DNA of 64,000 bases from Cellulomonas sp. PhB143 (GTDB lineage Bacteria > Actinomycetota > Actinomycetes > Actinomycetales > Cellulomonadaceae). The stretch lies in assembly GCF_003752595.1 (NCBI RefSeq), contig NZ_RKIJ01000009.1, positions 1-64,000 of the forward strand. The letters run 5' to 3'. Within the stretch, counting starts at the first letter, position 1. Every line of letters begins with the position of its first letter. Positions 32,682 to 45,883 of this stretch are shown here, in pieces. Under the pieces are notes generated by a model. That model was given only the letters and a program-made list of their open reading frames with translations, had not been told where the DNA came from and did no database searches. A program made the position numbers and the translations under genes.

Positions 32682-33668
32682 CTACGCGCCGTCCTGGCGG
32701 TGCGCGCGGATCGCGGCAGCCGCCTGGGGCAGGACGTCGGCGAGGTCCCCGACCACGGCGAAGTCGCTGATCTCGAACAGCGGGCACTCCGGGTCGTTGT
32801 TCACCGCCACCACCACCTGCGAGGACTGCATGCCCCCGCGGTGGTGCGGAGCCCCGGAGATCCCCGCGCCGATGTACAGGCGCGGGGCCACCGAGACGCC
32901 CGTCTGCCCCACGAACTCGTCGAACCAGCCCTCGAAGACGGCGTCGCGGCTCGCCCCGACGGCCGCGCCGAGCGCGTCGGCTAGGTCGAGGACCGGGCCG
33001 AAGTCGCCGTCGGTCCCGCGCCCGCCGGCGACGACGGTCGCGGCCTCCGCGAGGTCCGGGCGCCCGCCAGTGGTCGGGTGGACGGCGCGCGAGCGCGTCC
33101 GCACCGCCGTCGCGGCGGCGTCCGGCTCCACCGGGAACCCGGCCACCTGCGTCTCCACGGTCGTCCCGGCCGGCGCGGGCACGACGGCGTTGGCCCGGAC
33201 CGTGAGCACGGCGACGTCGGTCGTGACCTCGCACTCCGTCTCCCACGTGCCGGCGAACGCGGTCTTGGCGCCGACGACGTGGCCGTCGTCCGTGGCCGTG
33301 ACGCCCACCGCGTCGACGACCAGGCCCGCCCCGGTCGCGTGCGCGAGGTGCGCGGCGACCTCCTTCGTCACGAACGAGGAGGTGAGCAGGACGACGTCGG
33401 CCCCCGCGACCTCCACCGCCCGGGCCAGCGCGGCGGCGACCACGGGCGGGCGGTGGCGCTGCTCCGGGTCGTCGAGGGCGAGCTCGGCCTGGCGCACGTG
33501 CTCGACGCCGTAGGTGCCGAGCTGGGCGAGGGTCTCGAGGCTGGGCGCCTCGAGGGCCACCGCCTCCACGCGGCCCAGGCCGCGGGCGAGCGTGAGGATC
33601 TCGAGCGCGGGCGAGCGCAGCTCGGTCGCCGGGGTGTCGAGCAGGACGAGGACGGTGCGGGCGTTCAT
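32682..33668 (-). CDS. etfA: Electron transfer flavoprotein alpha subunit
   Basis: 328 residues from the ATG at 33668, with GAGGGA-type spacing after etfB. The C-terminal FAD domain holds RLYIGAGISGAPHHRGGMQSSQ and VAVNNDPECPLFEISDFAVVGD, the ETF-alpha signature. It pairs with EtfB to carry electrons from acyl-CoA dehydrogenases to the quinone pool. The 11-bp gap after etfB indicates one operon. Confidence 0.95.
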   Translation of the reverse strand: MNARTVLVLLDTPATELRSPALEILTLARGLGRVEAVALEAPSLETLAQLGTYGVEHVRQAELALDDPEQRHRPPVVAAALARAVEVAGADVVLLTSSFVTKEVAAHLAHATGAGLVVDAVGVTATDDGHVVGAKTAFAGTWETECEVTTDVAVLTVRANAVVPAPAGTTVETQVAGFPVEPDAAATAVRTRSRAVHPTTGGRPDLAEAATVVAGGRGTDGDFGPVLDLADALGAAVGASRDAVFEGWFDEFVGQTGVSVAPRLYIGAGISGAPHHRGGMQSSQVVVAVNNDPECPLFEISDFAVVGDLADVLPQAAAAIRAHRQDGA

Positions 33669-33679
33669 GAGGATCCCTC

Positions 33680-34489
33680 TCAGACCAGCTCGTTGCGGAT
33701 GAGGAACTCGGCGAGCGCCGTGCCGCCGTCGCCCTTGTCGACGACGACCTCGGCCTCGGGGCGCTCCGGCCGCGGCTCGGCGCGCACGGTGCGGGTCCGC
33801 GCCCCGGCCTCGCCGACCCGCGAGGGATCGAGGCCGACGTCCGCCAGCGACCACTGCTCGACCGGCTTGCCGCGCGCCGCCATGATCAGCCGGAAGTTCG
33901 GGAACCGCGGCTGGTTGATGTGGTCGCTGACGCTCACCACCGCGGGCAGCGGCGCCTCGAGCTCCTCGCTCACGTGCCCGACGTCGCAGGTCGCGCGGGC
34001 GGTGCCCGCCGCGGCGTCGACCTCCAGCCGGTCCGCGAACGCGAGGTGCGGGCGACCCAGCTCCGCCGCCACGAACGAGGGGACGACGGACCCGAGGCCG
34101 TCGAGGGCCGCCATGCCCGCGAGCACGAGGTCCACGGGGCCGTCCTGCTCGAGCCGACGCACGGCGGCGGCGAGCACCGCGGCCGTGCCGGCGTAGTCGG
34201 ACCCGGCGATCGCGTCGTCGCTGACGAGCACGCCGCGGTCCACGCCGAGCTGGAACGCCTTGCGCACCGCCGCGGCCGCGTCCGGGCCGCCGACGGTCAG
34301 GGCGACGACCTCGCTCGCGGCGCGCTCCTCCTCGCCCAGCGCCTCGACGAGGCTCAGCGCCGCCTCGAGGGCGTTCTCGTCGAGCTCGTTGAGCGTGCCG
34401 TCGTCGGGCACGCGCTCGACCCGGCCGTCCGCGAAGCCACGCTCGGACTGGATGTCGGGGACGTACTTCACGGCGACGACGATGCGCAC
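33680..34489 (-). CDS. etfB: Electron transfer flavoprotein beta subunit
   Basis: 269 residues from the GTG at 34489, preceded by GGAGGA about nine bases upstream; an in-frame GTG three codons earlier is possible. VAVKYVPDIQ, DENALEAALSLVEA and the AMP-binding GxDxxxxD-like region (DYAGTAAVLAAAV) fit ETF-beta, as does NQPRFPNFRLIMAARGKPVE near the end. First gene of etfBA. Its start is 87 bp from the divergent glgX start. Confidence 0.95.
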   Translation of the reverse strand: MRIVVAVKYVPDIQSERGFADGRVERVPDDGTLNELDENALEAALSLVEALGEEERAASEVVALTVGGPDAAAAVRKAFQLGVDRGVLVSDDAIAGSDYAGTAAVLAAAVRRLEQDGPVDLVLAGMAALDGLGSVVPSFVAAELGRPHLAFADRLEVDAAAGTARATCDVGHVSEELEAPLPAVVSVSDHINQPRFPNFRLIMAARGKPVEQWSLADVGLDPSRVGEAGARTRTVRAEPRPERPEAEVVVDKGDGGTALAEFLIRNELV

Positions 34490-34576
34490 AACGATCACTC
34501 CTCCACGAGCCGGGTTCGTCCCGAACACTACCGGCGGGCCCCGCACCGTGTCGGGGGCGTACGCGAGAATGGACGC

Positions 34577-36895
<2,319 letters not shown>

Positions 36896-36905
36896 GGCGC
36901 GCCGC

Positions 36906-36911
36906 TAGGCT
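36906..36911 (+). promoter_or_regulatory. -10 box of leaderless FAD dehydrogenase transcript
   Basis: TAGGCT followed by 6 nt and the ATG at 36918, in a gap of only 22 bp after glgX. It suggests the gene has its own promoter rather than relying on glgX read-through. Confidence 0.5.
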
Positions 36912-36917
36912 CGGGCG

Positions 36918-38603
36918 ATGACCGACACGGACGTCATCGTCATCGGCGCGGGCCTGGCCGGCCTCGTCACCGCCGCGGAGCTCACCGCCGCCGGCCGCCG
37001 GGTGGTCCTGCTCGACCAGGAGCCCGCGGCGAGCCTCGGGGGCCAGGCGTACTGGTCCTTCGGCGGGCTGTTCCTCGTCGGGTCCCCGGAGCAGCGGCGG
37101 CTCGGGGTGTCCGACGACGCCGACCTCGCCCTCGAGGACTGGCTCGGCTCCGCGGACTTCGCCCCCGGCGCGGCCGACGGCGTCGGTCCCGACCGGCACG
37201 GCTACGCCTGGGCGCGCTCGTTCGTCGAGTTCGCGGCCGGCGAGATGCGGCCCTGGCTGCACGGGCTCGGCGTGCGGTGGTTCCCGCTCGTGCAGTGGGC
37301 GGAGCGCGGCGGGTACGCGGCCGGCGGGCACGGCAACACCGTCCCGCGGTTCCACGTCACCTGGGGCACCGGTCCCGGCCTGCTCGAGCCGTTCGTCCGG
37401 GCGGCGCTCGACGCGCACGCCGCCGGCCTCCTGGACCTGCGGTCCCGCCACCGGGTGACCTCGCTCGTCACGACCGGCGGTCGGGTCACCGGCGTGCGCG
37501 CGCAGGTGCTGGCCCCGGACCGCGCCGGGCGCGGGGAGCCGTCCTCGCGCGACGTCGTCGGCGACGTCGAGCTGTCGGCGAGCGCCGTCGTCGTCGCCTC
37601 CGGGGGGATCGGGGCGAACCACGAGCTGGTGCGCTCGCGCTGGCCGGCCGCGGCCGGGCCGCTGCCCGGACGCATGCTGTCCGGGGTGCCGGACTCGACC
37701 GACGGGCTGATGATCGGCGCCGCCGCGGAGGCGGGTGCGGCCCTCGTGCACGAGGACCGCATGTGGCACTACCCCGAGGGCATCGCGAACCACTCCCCCG
37801 TGTGGTCCCGGCACGGCATCCGGATCCTGCCGGGCCCGTCGCCGCTGTGGCTCGACGCCGACGGCGGGCGCCTGCCCGCGCCGCTCTTCCCCGGGTTCGA
37901 CGCACTCGGGGCGCTGCGGCACGTCACCGCCCGCGGCGACGACCACTCCTGGTTCGTGCTCAACCGCACGATCATGGAGACCGAGTTCGCGCTGTCCGGG
38001 TCCGAGCAGAACCCCGACCTGACCGGCCGCGACCTGCGGCTCCTCGCCCGGCGGGTGATGCCGGGCGCCGTCGGGCCCGTGGCGCGGTTCGCCGCGGCGT
38101 CCCCCGAGTTCGTCTGGGGGGCCGACCCCGCCGAGCTCGCCGCCGGGATGAACGCCCTGGTCGCCGCGACGCCGGGCTCGCGCGGGACCGTCGACGCGGC
38201 CGCGCTCGCGCGCACGATCGCGCTGCGGGACGCCCAGGTGCGCTCCGGCCTCGGCAAGGACCCGCAGGTGGTGGCCACGGCCGCCGCGCGCCGCTTCCGC
38301 GTCGACCGGCTGATGCGCGTGGCGCCGCCGCGGCCGCTCGTCGACCCGTCCGACGGGCCGCTGCTGGCGGTCCGGCTCTCGGTGCTGACGCGCAAGACGC
38401 TCGGCGGGCTGCACACGGACGCCTCGGCGCGCGCGCTCGACGGGGCGGGCGAGGTGCTGCCCGGGCTGTGGGCGGTGGGCGAGGCGGCGGGGTTCGGCGG
38501 CGGGGGCGTGCACGGGCACCGCGCGCTCGAGGGCACGTTCCTCGGCGGGTGCGTGCACACGGGGCGCGTCGCGGGGCGGGCGGTGGCGGCGGAGCTCGCC
38601 TGA
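36918..38603 (+). CDS. FAD-binding dehydrogenase (KstD/fumarate reductase-like)
   Basis: 561 residues. VIVIGAGLAGLVTAAEL with a downstream Asp binds FAD, followed by SLGGQAYWSFGGLF. The closing GGLHTDASARAL and GLWAVGEAAGFGGGGVHGHRALEGTFLGG are typical of the flavocytochrome-c/3-ketosteroid-dehydrogenase superfamily. No signal peptide or membrane segment is seen. Substrate unknown; neighbours give no clear link to glycogen metabolism. It converges on the nuclease gene, with a palindromic repeat between. Confidence 0.82.
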   Translation: MTDTDVIVIGAGLAGLVTAAELTAAGRRVVLLDQEPAASLGGQAYWSFGGLFLVGSPEQRRLGVSDDADLALEDWLGSADFAPGAADGVGPDRHGYAWARSFVEFAAGEMRPWLHGLGVRWFPLVQWAERGGYAAGGHGNTVPRFHVTWGTGPGLLEPFVRAALDAHAAGLLDLRSRHRVTSLVTTGGRVTGVRAQVLAPDRAGRGEPSSRDVVGDVELSASAVVVASGGIGANHELVRSRWPAAAGPLPGRMLSGVPDSTDGLMIGAAAEAGAALVHEDRMWHYPEGIANHSPVWSRHGIRILPGPSPLWLDADGGRLPAPLFPGFDALGALRHVTARGDDHSWFVLNRTIMETEFALSGSEQNPDLTGRDLRLLARRVMPGAVGPVARFAAASPEFVWGADPAELAAGMNALVAATPGSRGTVDAAALARTIALRDAQVRSGLGKDPQVVATAAARRFRVDRLMRVAPPRPLVDPSDGPLLAVRLSVLTRKTLGGLHTDASARALDGAGEVLPGLWAVGEAAGFGGGGVHGHRALEGTFLGGCVHTGRVAGRAVAAELA

Positions 38604-38686
38604 CCCCCGCCGCCGGGCCCCCTCTCCGCCGGACCGCCACACCGCCCGCCGCACCGCCCGCCGCACCTCCCTCACCCACCCACGCC

Positions 38687-38758
38687 CCGCGAGTTCGATG
38701 CTGCGGCGCGAGTTCGATGCCGAGGGGGTCGACCTCGCGCCGGAGCATCGAACTCGCG
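38687..38758 (+). repeat. palindromic repeat element, left copy
   Basis: Contains CCGCGAGTTCGATGCTGCGG (38687-38706), a second GCGAGTTCGATGC at 38708-38720 and an inverted copy at 38745-38757. Bases 689-712 and 734-757 of this kilobase form a 24-bp inverted repeat with one mismatch around a 21-nt loop. The first 32 bases match the right copy near 39893 in inverted orientation at 30 of 32 positions. It begins right after the nuclease stop codon and could also act as a terminator between convergent genes. Confidence 0.75.
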
Positions 38759-38759
38759 C

Positions 38760-39683
38760 TCAGCGGGACGCCGTCGTGCGCCGCAGCAGCGCGGCGATCC
38801 TCGCCACCACGCGTTCCGGGTCCCTCAGGTCAGCCCAGGTGACGCGCACGATCCGCCATCCCGCCTCGGTCAGCGCGTCGTGGCGCTCCTTCTCCGCGGC
38901 GAGCCGGGCCCGCGGATCCCCGAACGATCCGCCCGAGTACTTCACGGCAGCGTCGAACTCCACGCCGACGAGAGACTGCGGCCAGCCACCGTCGAGGCGC
39001 ACCGTGCCCCGCCACGTGACCACCTCGTGCTGCGGCACGAACGGCGGGAGGCCGGCGGCGACCACGACGTGGCGCAGCAGCGTCTCGCCGGGCGACTCGG
39101 CGCGGCCATCCATCGTTGCCAGGACCTCGCGAGCCCTGCGGACGCCGCGCCCTCTGACGACGGCCTCGAGACGTCGCTCGATCTCGGCCCGGCGCGCACC
39201 GAGCCGCAGGGCCGAGTCGGCAACCACCAGCCCCTGCGGCACGGGGAGCAGCCTCGCGCAGTCCACGACGGTCCGCTCGAGCGACGTCACCGGGAGCCCG
39301 TGGCGCTCCGCGCGATCCGCTGCCGGCACGTCGCTGCGGTGGCGGGCGAGAGTCGCGTCCTGACAGCCCGCCCCGCTGGGACGCCCGAGCTGGGTGACGT
39401 GCGGCACGGGGTCCAGCCGCCACGTCCAGCAGCCCCAGAGCAGCGCCGCACTGGTGTGGCTGAACCAGTAGCGCGTCGTCAGCACCTCCGCGACGGCTCG
39501 GACGTGCGCGAGCGCCTCCTCCCGTCTGCGCAGGGCCGCCGACGACGGGGCGGTGGCGGCCGCGACGTAGACGCCGCGTCGAGGACGCCATGCGTTCCCG
39601 GCGCGGAGGGCCGCCTCGACGTCGGTCCGTGTCGCGCCGACGGAGCGCAGCGCCGGCGGGGGCGCGTCCTCGTGAGGTGTCAT
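38760..39683 (-). CDS. AbiEi-like/DUF559 nuclease-fold protein
   Basis: 307 residues. The N-terminal third ([14 protein letters not shown], then [14 protein letters not shown]) resembles the winged-helix AbiEi-type antitoxin/regulator domain. The C-terminal DUF559 (Vsr/PD-(D/E)XK-like) domain has [17 protein letters not shown] and [20 protein letters not shown], retaining plausible acidic active-site residues and the Lys/Glu helix. Proteins of this build are abundant in Micrococcales and have no settled function. No methyltransferase or toxin gene is beside it. It lies between two inverted copies of a palindromic repeat, suggesting that gene and repeats form one unit. Confidence 0.75.
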   Translation of the reverse strand: MTPHEDAPPPALRSVGATRTDVEAALRAGNAWRPRRGVYVAAATAPSSAALRRREEALAHVRAVAEVLTTRYWFSHTSAALLWGCWTWRLDPVPHVTQLGRPSGAGCQDATLARHRSDVPAADRAERHGLPVTSLERTVVDCARLLPVPQGLVVADSALRLGARRAEIERRLEAVVRGRGVRRAREVLATMDGRAESPGETLLRHVVVAAGLPPFVPQHEVVTWRGTVRLDGGWPQSLVGVEFDAAVKYSGGSFGDPRARLAAEKERHDALTEAGWRIVRVTWADLRDPERVVARIAALLRRTTASR

Positions 39684-39859
39684 CGTCCGATCATCGGCAG
39701 CCGGGCTCGCGGGCCGCGCGCTCGGCGGCCGCGCCCTGTGGATGGGCGGCAGATCCACATGCGGCCGCCGCGACGTCACCGCACGACCCACCGCGCCGCA
39801 CCTCGCGGCACGCTCGACGGGTCTCGACCGCACCAGCCACCGCGAGCTCGACGTTGCCG

Positions 39860-39912
39860 CTCGAGTTCGATACCGCGGCGATCGAACTCGGTCCGCAGCA
39901 TCGAACTCGCGG
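39860..39912 (-). repeat. palindromic repeat element, right copy (inverted)
   Basis: Read on the minus strand it starts with the same 20 bases as the left copy (39893-39912), then two differing bases and CGAGTTCGAT. The rest has another inverted GATCGAACTCG arm and a CGAGTTCGATAC arm. Together with the left copy it bounds a roughly 1.23-kb unit that carries only the nuclease gene. No clear target-site duplication is visible outside the repeats. Confidence 0.72.
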
Positions 39913-40008
39913 CACGAGACCGCGGAGGAGAACCTGCAGGAGCACGTCGACGGCGGTGGCGGCGGCGCGTCGGAGGTCGGCCCTGGTGCGTCCGGCACCG
40001 CGACCTCG

Positions 40009-40014
40009 TTAGGT
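40009..40014 (+). promoter_or_regulatory. -10 box of leaderless glgE operon transcript
   Basis: TAGGTT followed by 7 nt and the GTG start at 40022. No Shine-Dalgarno sequence is present, supporting this start and hence the long N-terminal extension of GlgE. Confidence 0.5.
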
Positions 40015-40021
40015 TGGTGCC

Positions 40022-42516
40022 GTGACCCGAGCCAGGCGACGCCCTCAGCCGACCGAACCCCCGACGTCCGAACCGTCGGCAGCACCCGAACCGGCGGCGA
40101 CCGGCCCGAACCCGACCCCCGGTCCCGCACCCGCGCCGAGGCGCGCGCCCGCGAGCGCCGCCCGCAAGCCGCCGGCGCCCCGTCGCGCCGCCGGCACGCG
40201 TACCGGCGCCGTACCGGCGGCCGCGACGCGAGCCTCGACGGCCGCCGTCGGGTCGGCGCGCAGCACCGTGGCGGCCGCTGCCGAGCACCCGACGCGCAGC
40301 GCGGTGGCCGCGACCGCGCCGCTGACGGCTGCCCCCGCCCCGACGTCTGCCGCCACTCCCACGCCTGCCGCCGCCACGACGCGGTCTGCCGCACCCGCTC
40401 CGGAGACGCCGGCGGCACGCCCGACGCCGTCCGCCCCCCAGCCCAGCTCGTCCGCCGCGACGCTCCCCGCCGCCCCGGCCACCCGGCCCGCCCCGCCGGA
40501 CGCCGTCGTCCCCGAGCCCAGGCCCGCCTCCCCGCGCCCGGTCGGGCGCATCCCGGTCGTCGAGGTGGCGCCAGCGATCGAGGACGGCCGCTGGCCCGCC
40601 AAGGCAGCGGTCGGCGAGGCCCTGCCGATCGAGGCGACCGTCTTCCGCGAGGGGCACGACGCCGTCTCGGCGTCCGCGGTCCTCCTCGCCCCGGACGGCA
40701 GCACGCACAGCACGGTGACGATGGTCGACGTCGCGCCCGGCCTCGACCGCTTCCGGGCGGTCGTGCTGCCCGACGCGCCGGGCGACTGGTCGTTCCGCGT
40801 CGAGGGCTGGTCCGACCCGTACGCGACCTGGGCGCACGACGCCCTGATCAAGGTCGCCGCCGGGCTCGACGTGGCCCTGATGCTGACGGAGGGCGAGCGG
40901 GTGCTGCGCCGCGCCCTGGAGCAGACGTCCCCCGCGCCCGAGGACGCCCGCACCGTCGAGGCCGCCGTCGCCGCTCTCGGGGACCAGGACCGTCCGGCCG
41001 AGGCACGCGTCGCGGCCGCGACGTCGTCCGAGGTGCGCGAGGCGCTGGCCCGCGACCCGCTGCGCGACATGGTCTCCCCGTCGGCGACCTATCCCCTGCG
41101 CGTGGACCGCCCGCTGGCGCTGTCCGGCGCCTGGTACGAGATGTTCCCGCGCTCGGAGGGCGCCCGGCAGCGCGACGACGGCAGCTGGGTCTCCGGCACC
41201 TTCACGACGGCGGCCCGCCGGCTCCCGGACATCGCTGCGATGGGGTTCGACGTCGTCTACCTCACCCCCGTCCACCCCATCGGCACCACGTACCGCAAGG
41301 GCCGCAACAACTCCCTGACTGCGCTGCCGGGCGACCCGGGCTCGCCGTACGCGATCGGCTCGCCCGACGGCGGCCACGACGCCATCCACCCGGACCTCGG
41401 GTCGGAGCGCACGTTCGCGGGCTTCGTGGAGAGCGCCCGCTCGCTGGGCATGGAGGTCGCCATCGACCTCGCCCTGCAGTGCTCGCCGGACCACCCGTGG
41501 GTGACGGAGCACCCGGAGTGGTTCACGACCCGCGCGGACGGCACGATCGCCTACGCGGAGAACCCGCCGAAGAAGTACCAGGACATCTTCCCGCTGAACT
41601 TCGACAACGACCCGGAGGGCATCTACGCGGAGATCCTGCGGGTCGTGCGCGTGTGGATCGAGCGCGGCGTGACCCTGTTCCGCGTCGACAACCCGCACAC
41701 CAAGCCGCTGGTCTTCTGGGAGCGCCTGCTCGCGGAGGTCCGCGCCACCGACCCGGACGTGATCTTCCTGTCGGAGGCGTTCACCAAGCCCGCGATGATG
41801 CGCACCCTCGCGGCGATCGGCTTCCACCAGTCGTACACCTACTTCACGTGGCGCAACACGAAGGCGGAGCTGGAGGAGTACCTCGAGACCGTCTCGGGCC
41901 CCGAGGGCTCCGTGCTGCGCCCGAGCTTCTGGCCGACGACGCACGACATCCTCCCGCCGTACCTGCAGCACGGCGGGGTGGCCGGGTTCGCGGTGCGCGC
42001 GGTGCTCGCCGCGCTCGGCTCGCCGACGTGGGGCGTGTACTCGGGCTACGAGCTCGTGGAGAACGTCCCGCGCCCGGGCGTCGAGGAGCAGATCGACAAC
42101 GAGAAGTACGAGTACAAGCCGCGGGACTGGTCCCGCGCCCCCGAGATCGGCATCAGCACGCTGATCACCGCGCTCAACGAGGTTCGTCGCGCGCACCCGG
42201 CGCTGCGCCAGCTGCGCAACCTCACGGTCCACCCGACGAGCAACGAGCACGTCGTAGCCTTCTCCCGCCACCTGGCGGCGGAGCACTCGCCGACCGGCGA
42301 GCCGGACACGGTGCTCGTCGTCGTCAACCTCGACCCGTGGACGGCCCAGGCCGCCACGGTCGACGTCGACCTCGCGGCGCTCGGGCTGGAGCCCGACGAC
42401 GCGACGACGTACTCCGCGCACGACCTCCTCTCGGGGGAGCAGTACGCCTGGGGAGCCCACCCCTGGGTCCGCCTCGACCCCTACACCCAGGTCGCCCACG
42501 TGATCGAGGTCCGCCC

Positions 42517-42520
<4 letters not shown>
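40022..42520 (+). CDS. glgE: Alpha-1,4-glucan:maltose-1-phosphate maltosyltransferase GlgE
   Basis: 832 residues against the usual 660-680: the first roughly 175 residues are a low-complexity Ala/Pro/Thr-rich extension with no recognised domain. The rest is normal GlgE (GH13_3): an N-terminal beta domain beginning [19 protein letters not shown], then the barrel with [11 protein letters not shown] (nucleophile Asp, about 558), [12 protein letters not shown] (Glu, about 584) and [17 protein letters not shown]. It extends alpha-1,4-glucan with maltose-1-phosphate. First gene of glgE-treS-mak-glgB; its TGA overlaps the treS ATG. Confidence 0.93.
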
Positions 42521-44328
<1,808 letters not shown>

Positions 44329-44374
44329 CGCGCGTCCCGCACGATCTTGCACGACGGATGAGAGGTGTTGCCCG

Positions 44375-45817
44375 GTGGACGAGCCTGCACTGGACCGAGG
44401 GATGCGGACCGCGCCACCGTCCGCCGAGCTGCTCGCGCTCGTCGAGGGGTGGATGCCCGCCCGGCGGTGGTACCCGGTCAAGGGAACGGCGGTCCGGACC
44501 GTGCCGTGGCTGTCGTGGGAGCTGCCCTCTCCCGGCGCCGCGAGCGTCGAGGTGCACCTCCTGCGGCTCGTCGGCGACGGGGTCGACCTCGTGGTCCAGG
44601 TCCCCCTCGTCCTCGACCCGGGACCGGGGGCAGCCGTGCCCGACGACGGGCCGAGCGTCGTCGGGCACCTCGCCGGAGCGGGCGCTCCCGGTGCGGGGGG
44701 TGCCGTGCCGGTGACGGTGCACGACGGCGCCGCCCACCCCGCGTACTGGGCGGCGGTCCTGCGGCTGGCGGAGTGGGCGCACGGCGAGGCCGGCGCGGGG
44801 CCCTCCGCCGGCGCGCCGGACGCGGACGAGCTGGCGGGGGCGCGCCCGCTGGCCGTCGAGCAGTCGAACAGCTCGGTGGTCCTGCCCGGGGTCGCGGGCG
44901 GGGGGATGCTGAAGGTCGTGCGCGCCGTCGCGCTGGGGCCGAACCCGGACGTGACGATCCCCCGCGCGCTCGCGGGCGCCGGGTTCGCCGGCGCGCCGCG
45001 ACCCCTCGCCTGGCTCACGGCCGGCTGGGAGCCGCAGGACGACGCCCCGGGCGCCGACGCCGCACACCCGGGGGCGGAGCCCCGCATCGCGCACCTGGCC
45101 GTCCTGGCGGAGCTCGTGCACGGCGCGCAGGACGGGTTCGACCTGGCCTGCGCCCTGGCCGGCCGCGGCGAGAGCTTCGCCGACGGTGCCGGGGCGCTCG
45201 GCCGCGCCGTCGCCCGCATGCACGTCGTGCTCGCCGGGGCGTTCGAGCCCGGTCCCCCGCTCGACGCGAAGTGGCTGGTCGACGACCTGCGCCGGCGTGC
45301 CGACACCGCCGCCGAGCAGACGCCGGTGCTCGCGGCGCGCCGGGACGCCGTGCGCGGGTTCCACGACGAGGCGGTCTCCCTGCTCGCGCAGTCCGGGGCG
45401 AGCACCCGCCTGCAGCGGATCCACGGCGACCTGCACCTCGGTCAGGTCCTGCACGGCGACGAGGGGTGGAAGATCCTCGACTTCGAGGGCGAGCCCATGC
45501 GCCCGGTCGCCGAGCGCACCCGGCCCGACGTCGCGCTGCGCGACGTCGCGGGGATGCTGCGGTCCGTCGACTACGCGGCGGCCGTCGGACACGCGACGGA
45601 CCCGGGGTGGGCGTCCGCCGCCAGCGCCGCGTTCCTCGACGCCTACCGCGCCGAGACGGGGGTCTCGGGGGACGAGGCGCGCGCCGCCGAGGCGCTGCTG
45701 CGGGCCCTGCTGCTCGACAAGGCGCTGTACGAGGTGGTCTACGAGACCCGCAACCGGCCCGCCTGGCAGCACATCCCCCTCGCCGCGGTCGACCGCCTGC
45801 TCGCCGGCCAGGTCTGA
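44375..45817 (+). CDS. mak: Maltokinase (Pep2/Mak)
   Basis: 480 residues, GTG start after GAGAGGTG. N-terminal cap domain (WMPARRWYPVKG) and a C-terminal kinase lobe with IHGDLHLGQVL (about 347-357) and ILDFEGEPMRP (about 366), the diagnostic motifs of maltokinases. It phosphorylates maltose from TreS to maltose-1-phosphate, the GlgE donor. Gap to treS is 46 bp, to glgB 66 bp, all one direction. Confidence 0.92.
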   Translation: MDEPALDRGMRTAPPSAELLALVEGWMPARRWYPVKGTAVRTVPWLSWELPSPGAASVEVHLLRLVGDGVDLVVQVPLVLDPGPGAAVPDDGPSVVGHLAGAGAPGAGGAVPVTVHDGAAHPAYWAAVLRLAEWAHGEAGAGPSAGAPDADELAGARPLAVEQSNSSVVLPGVAGGGMLKVVRAVALGPNPDVTIPRALAGAGFAGAPRPLAWLTAGWEPQDDAPGADAAHPGAEPRIAHLAVLAELVHGAQDGFDLACALAGRGESFADGAGALGRAVARMHVVLAGAFEPGPPLDAKWLVDDLRRRADTAAEQTPVLAARRDAVRGFHDEAVSLLAQSGASTRLQRIHGDLHLGQVLHGDEGWKILDFEGEPMRPVAERTRPDVALRDVAGMLRSVDYAAAVGHATDPGWASAASAAFLDAYRAETGVSGDEARAAEALLRALLLDKALYEVVYETRNRPAWQHIPLAAVDRLLAGQV

Positions 45818-45824
45818 ACGGACC

Positions 45825-45857
45825 GCCTGCGGGTCGCCCGCGGGTCGCCTGCGGGGC
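45825..45857 (+). repeat. three 11-bp tandem repeats in mak-glgB gap
   Basis: GCCTGCGGGTC (45825-45835) is followed by GCCCGCGGGTC and GCCTGCGGGGC, three near-identical 11-bp units filling half of the short intergenic gap. No function is evident. Confidence 0.5.
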
Positions 45858-45883
45858 GCGGGCGTTCGTGGAAGGGTGATGCC

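Larger units (their letters stand above)
39684..40021. other. intergenic region with repeat element and glgE promoter
   Basis: 338 bp without a credible gene. It contains the right copy of the palindromic repeat (39860-39912) and, at its end, the TAGGTT box of glgE. Short reading frames here are arginine- or serine-rich and lack ribosome-binding sites. Nothing else is recognised. Confidence 0.6.

Noticed and set aside
38687-38758. Simple intrinsic terminator
   Set aside because: The stem could end transcripts, but the same sequence recurs inverted 1.2 kb away in a non-terminator position upstream of glgE, so it is primarily a repeat element.
38760-39683. Restriction-modification or toxin-antitoxin locus around the DUF559 gene
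   Set aside because: No methyltransferase, AbiEii-type toxin or other partner gene is adjacent; neighbours are an FAD dehydrogenase and glgE.
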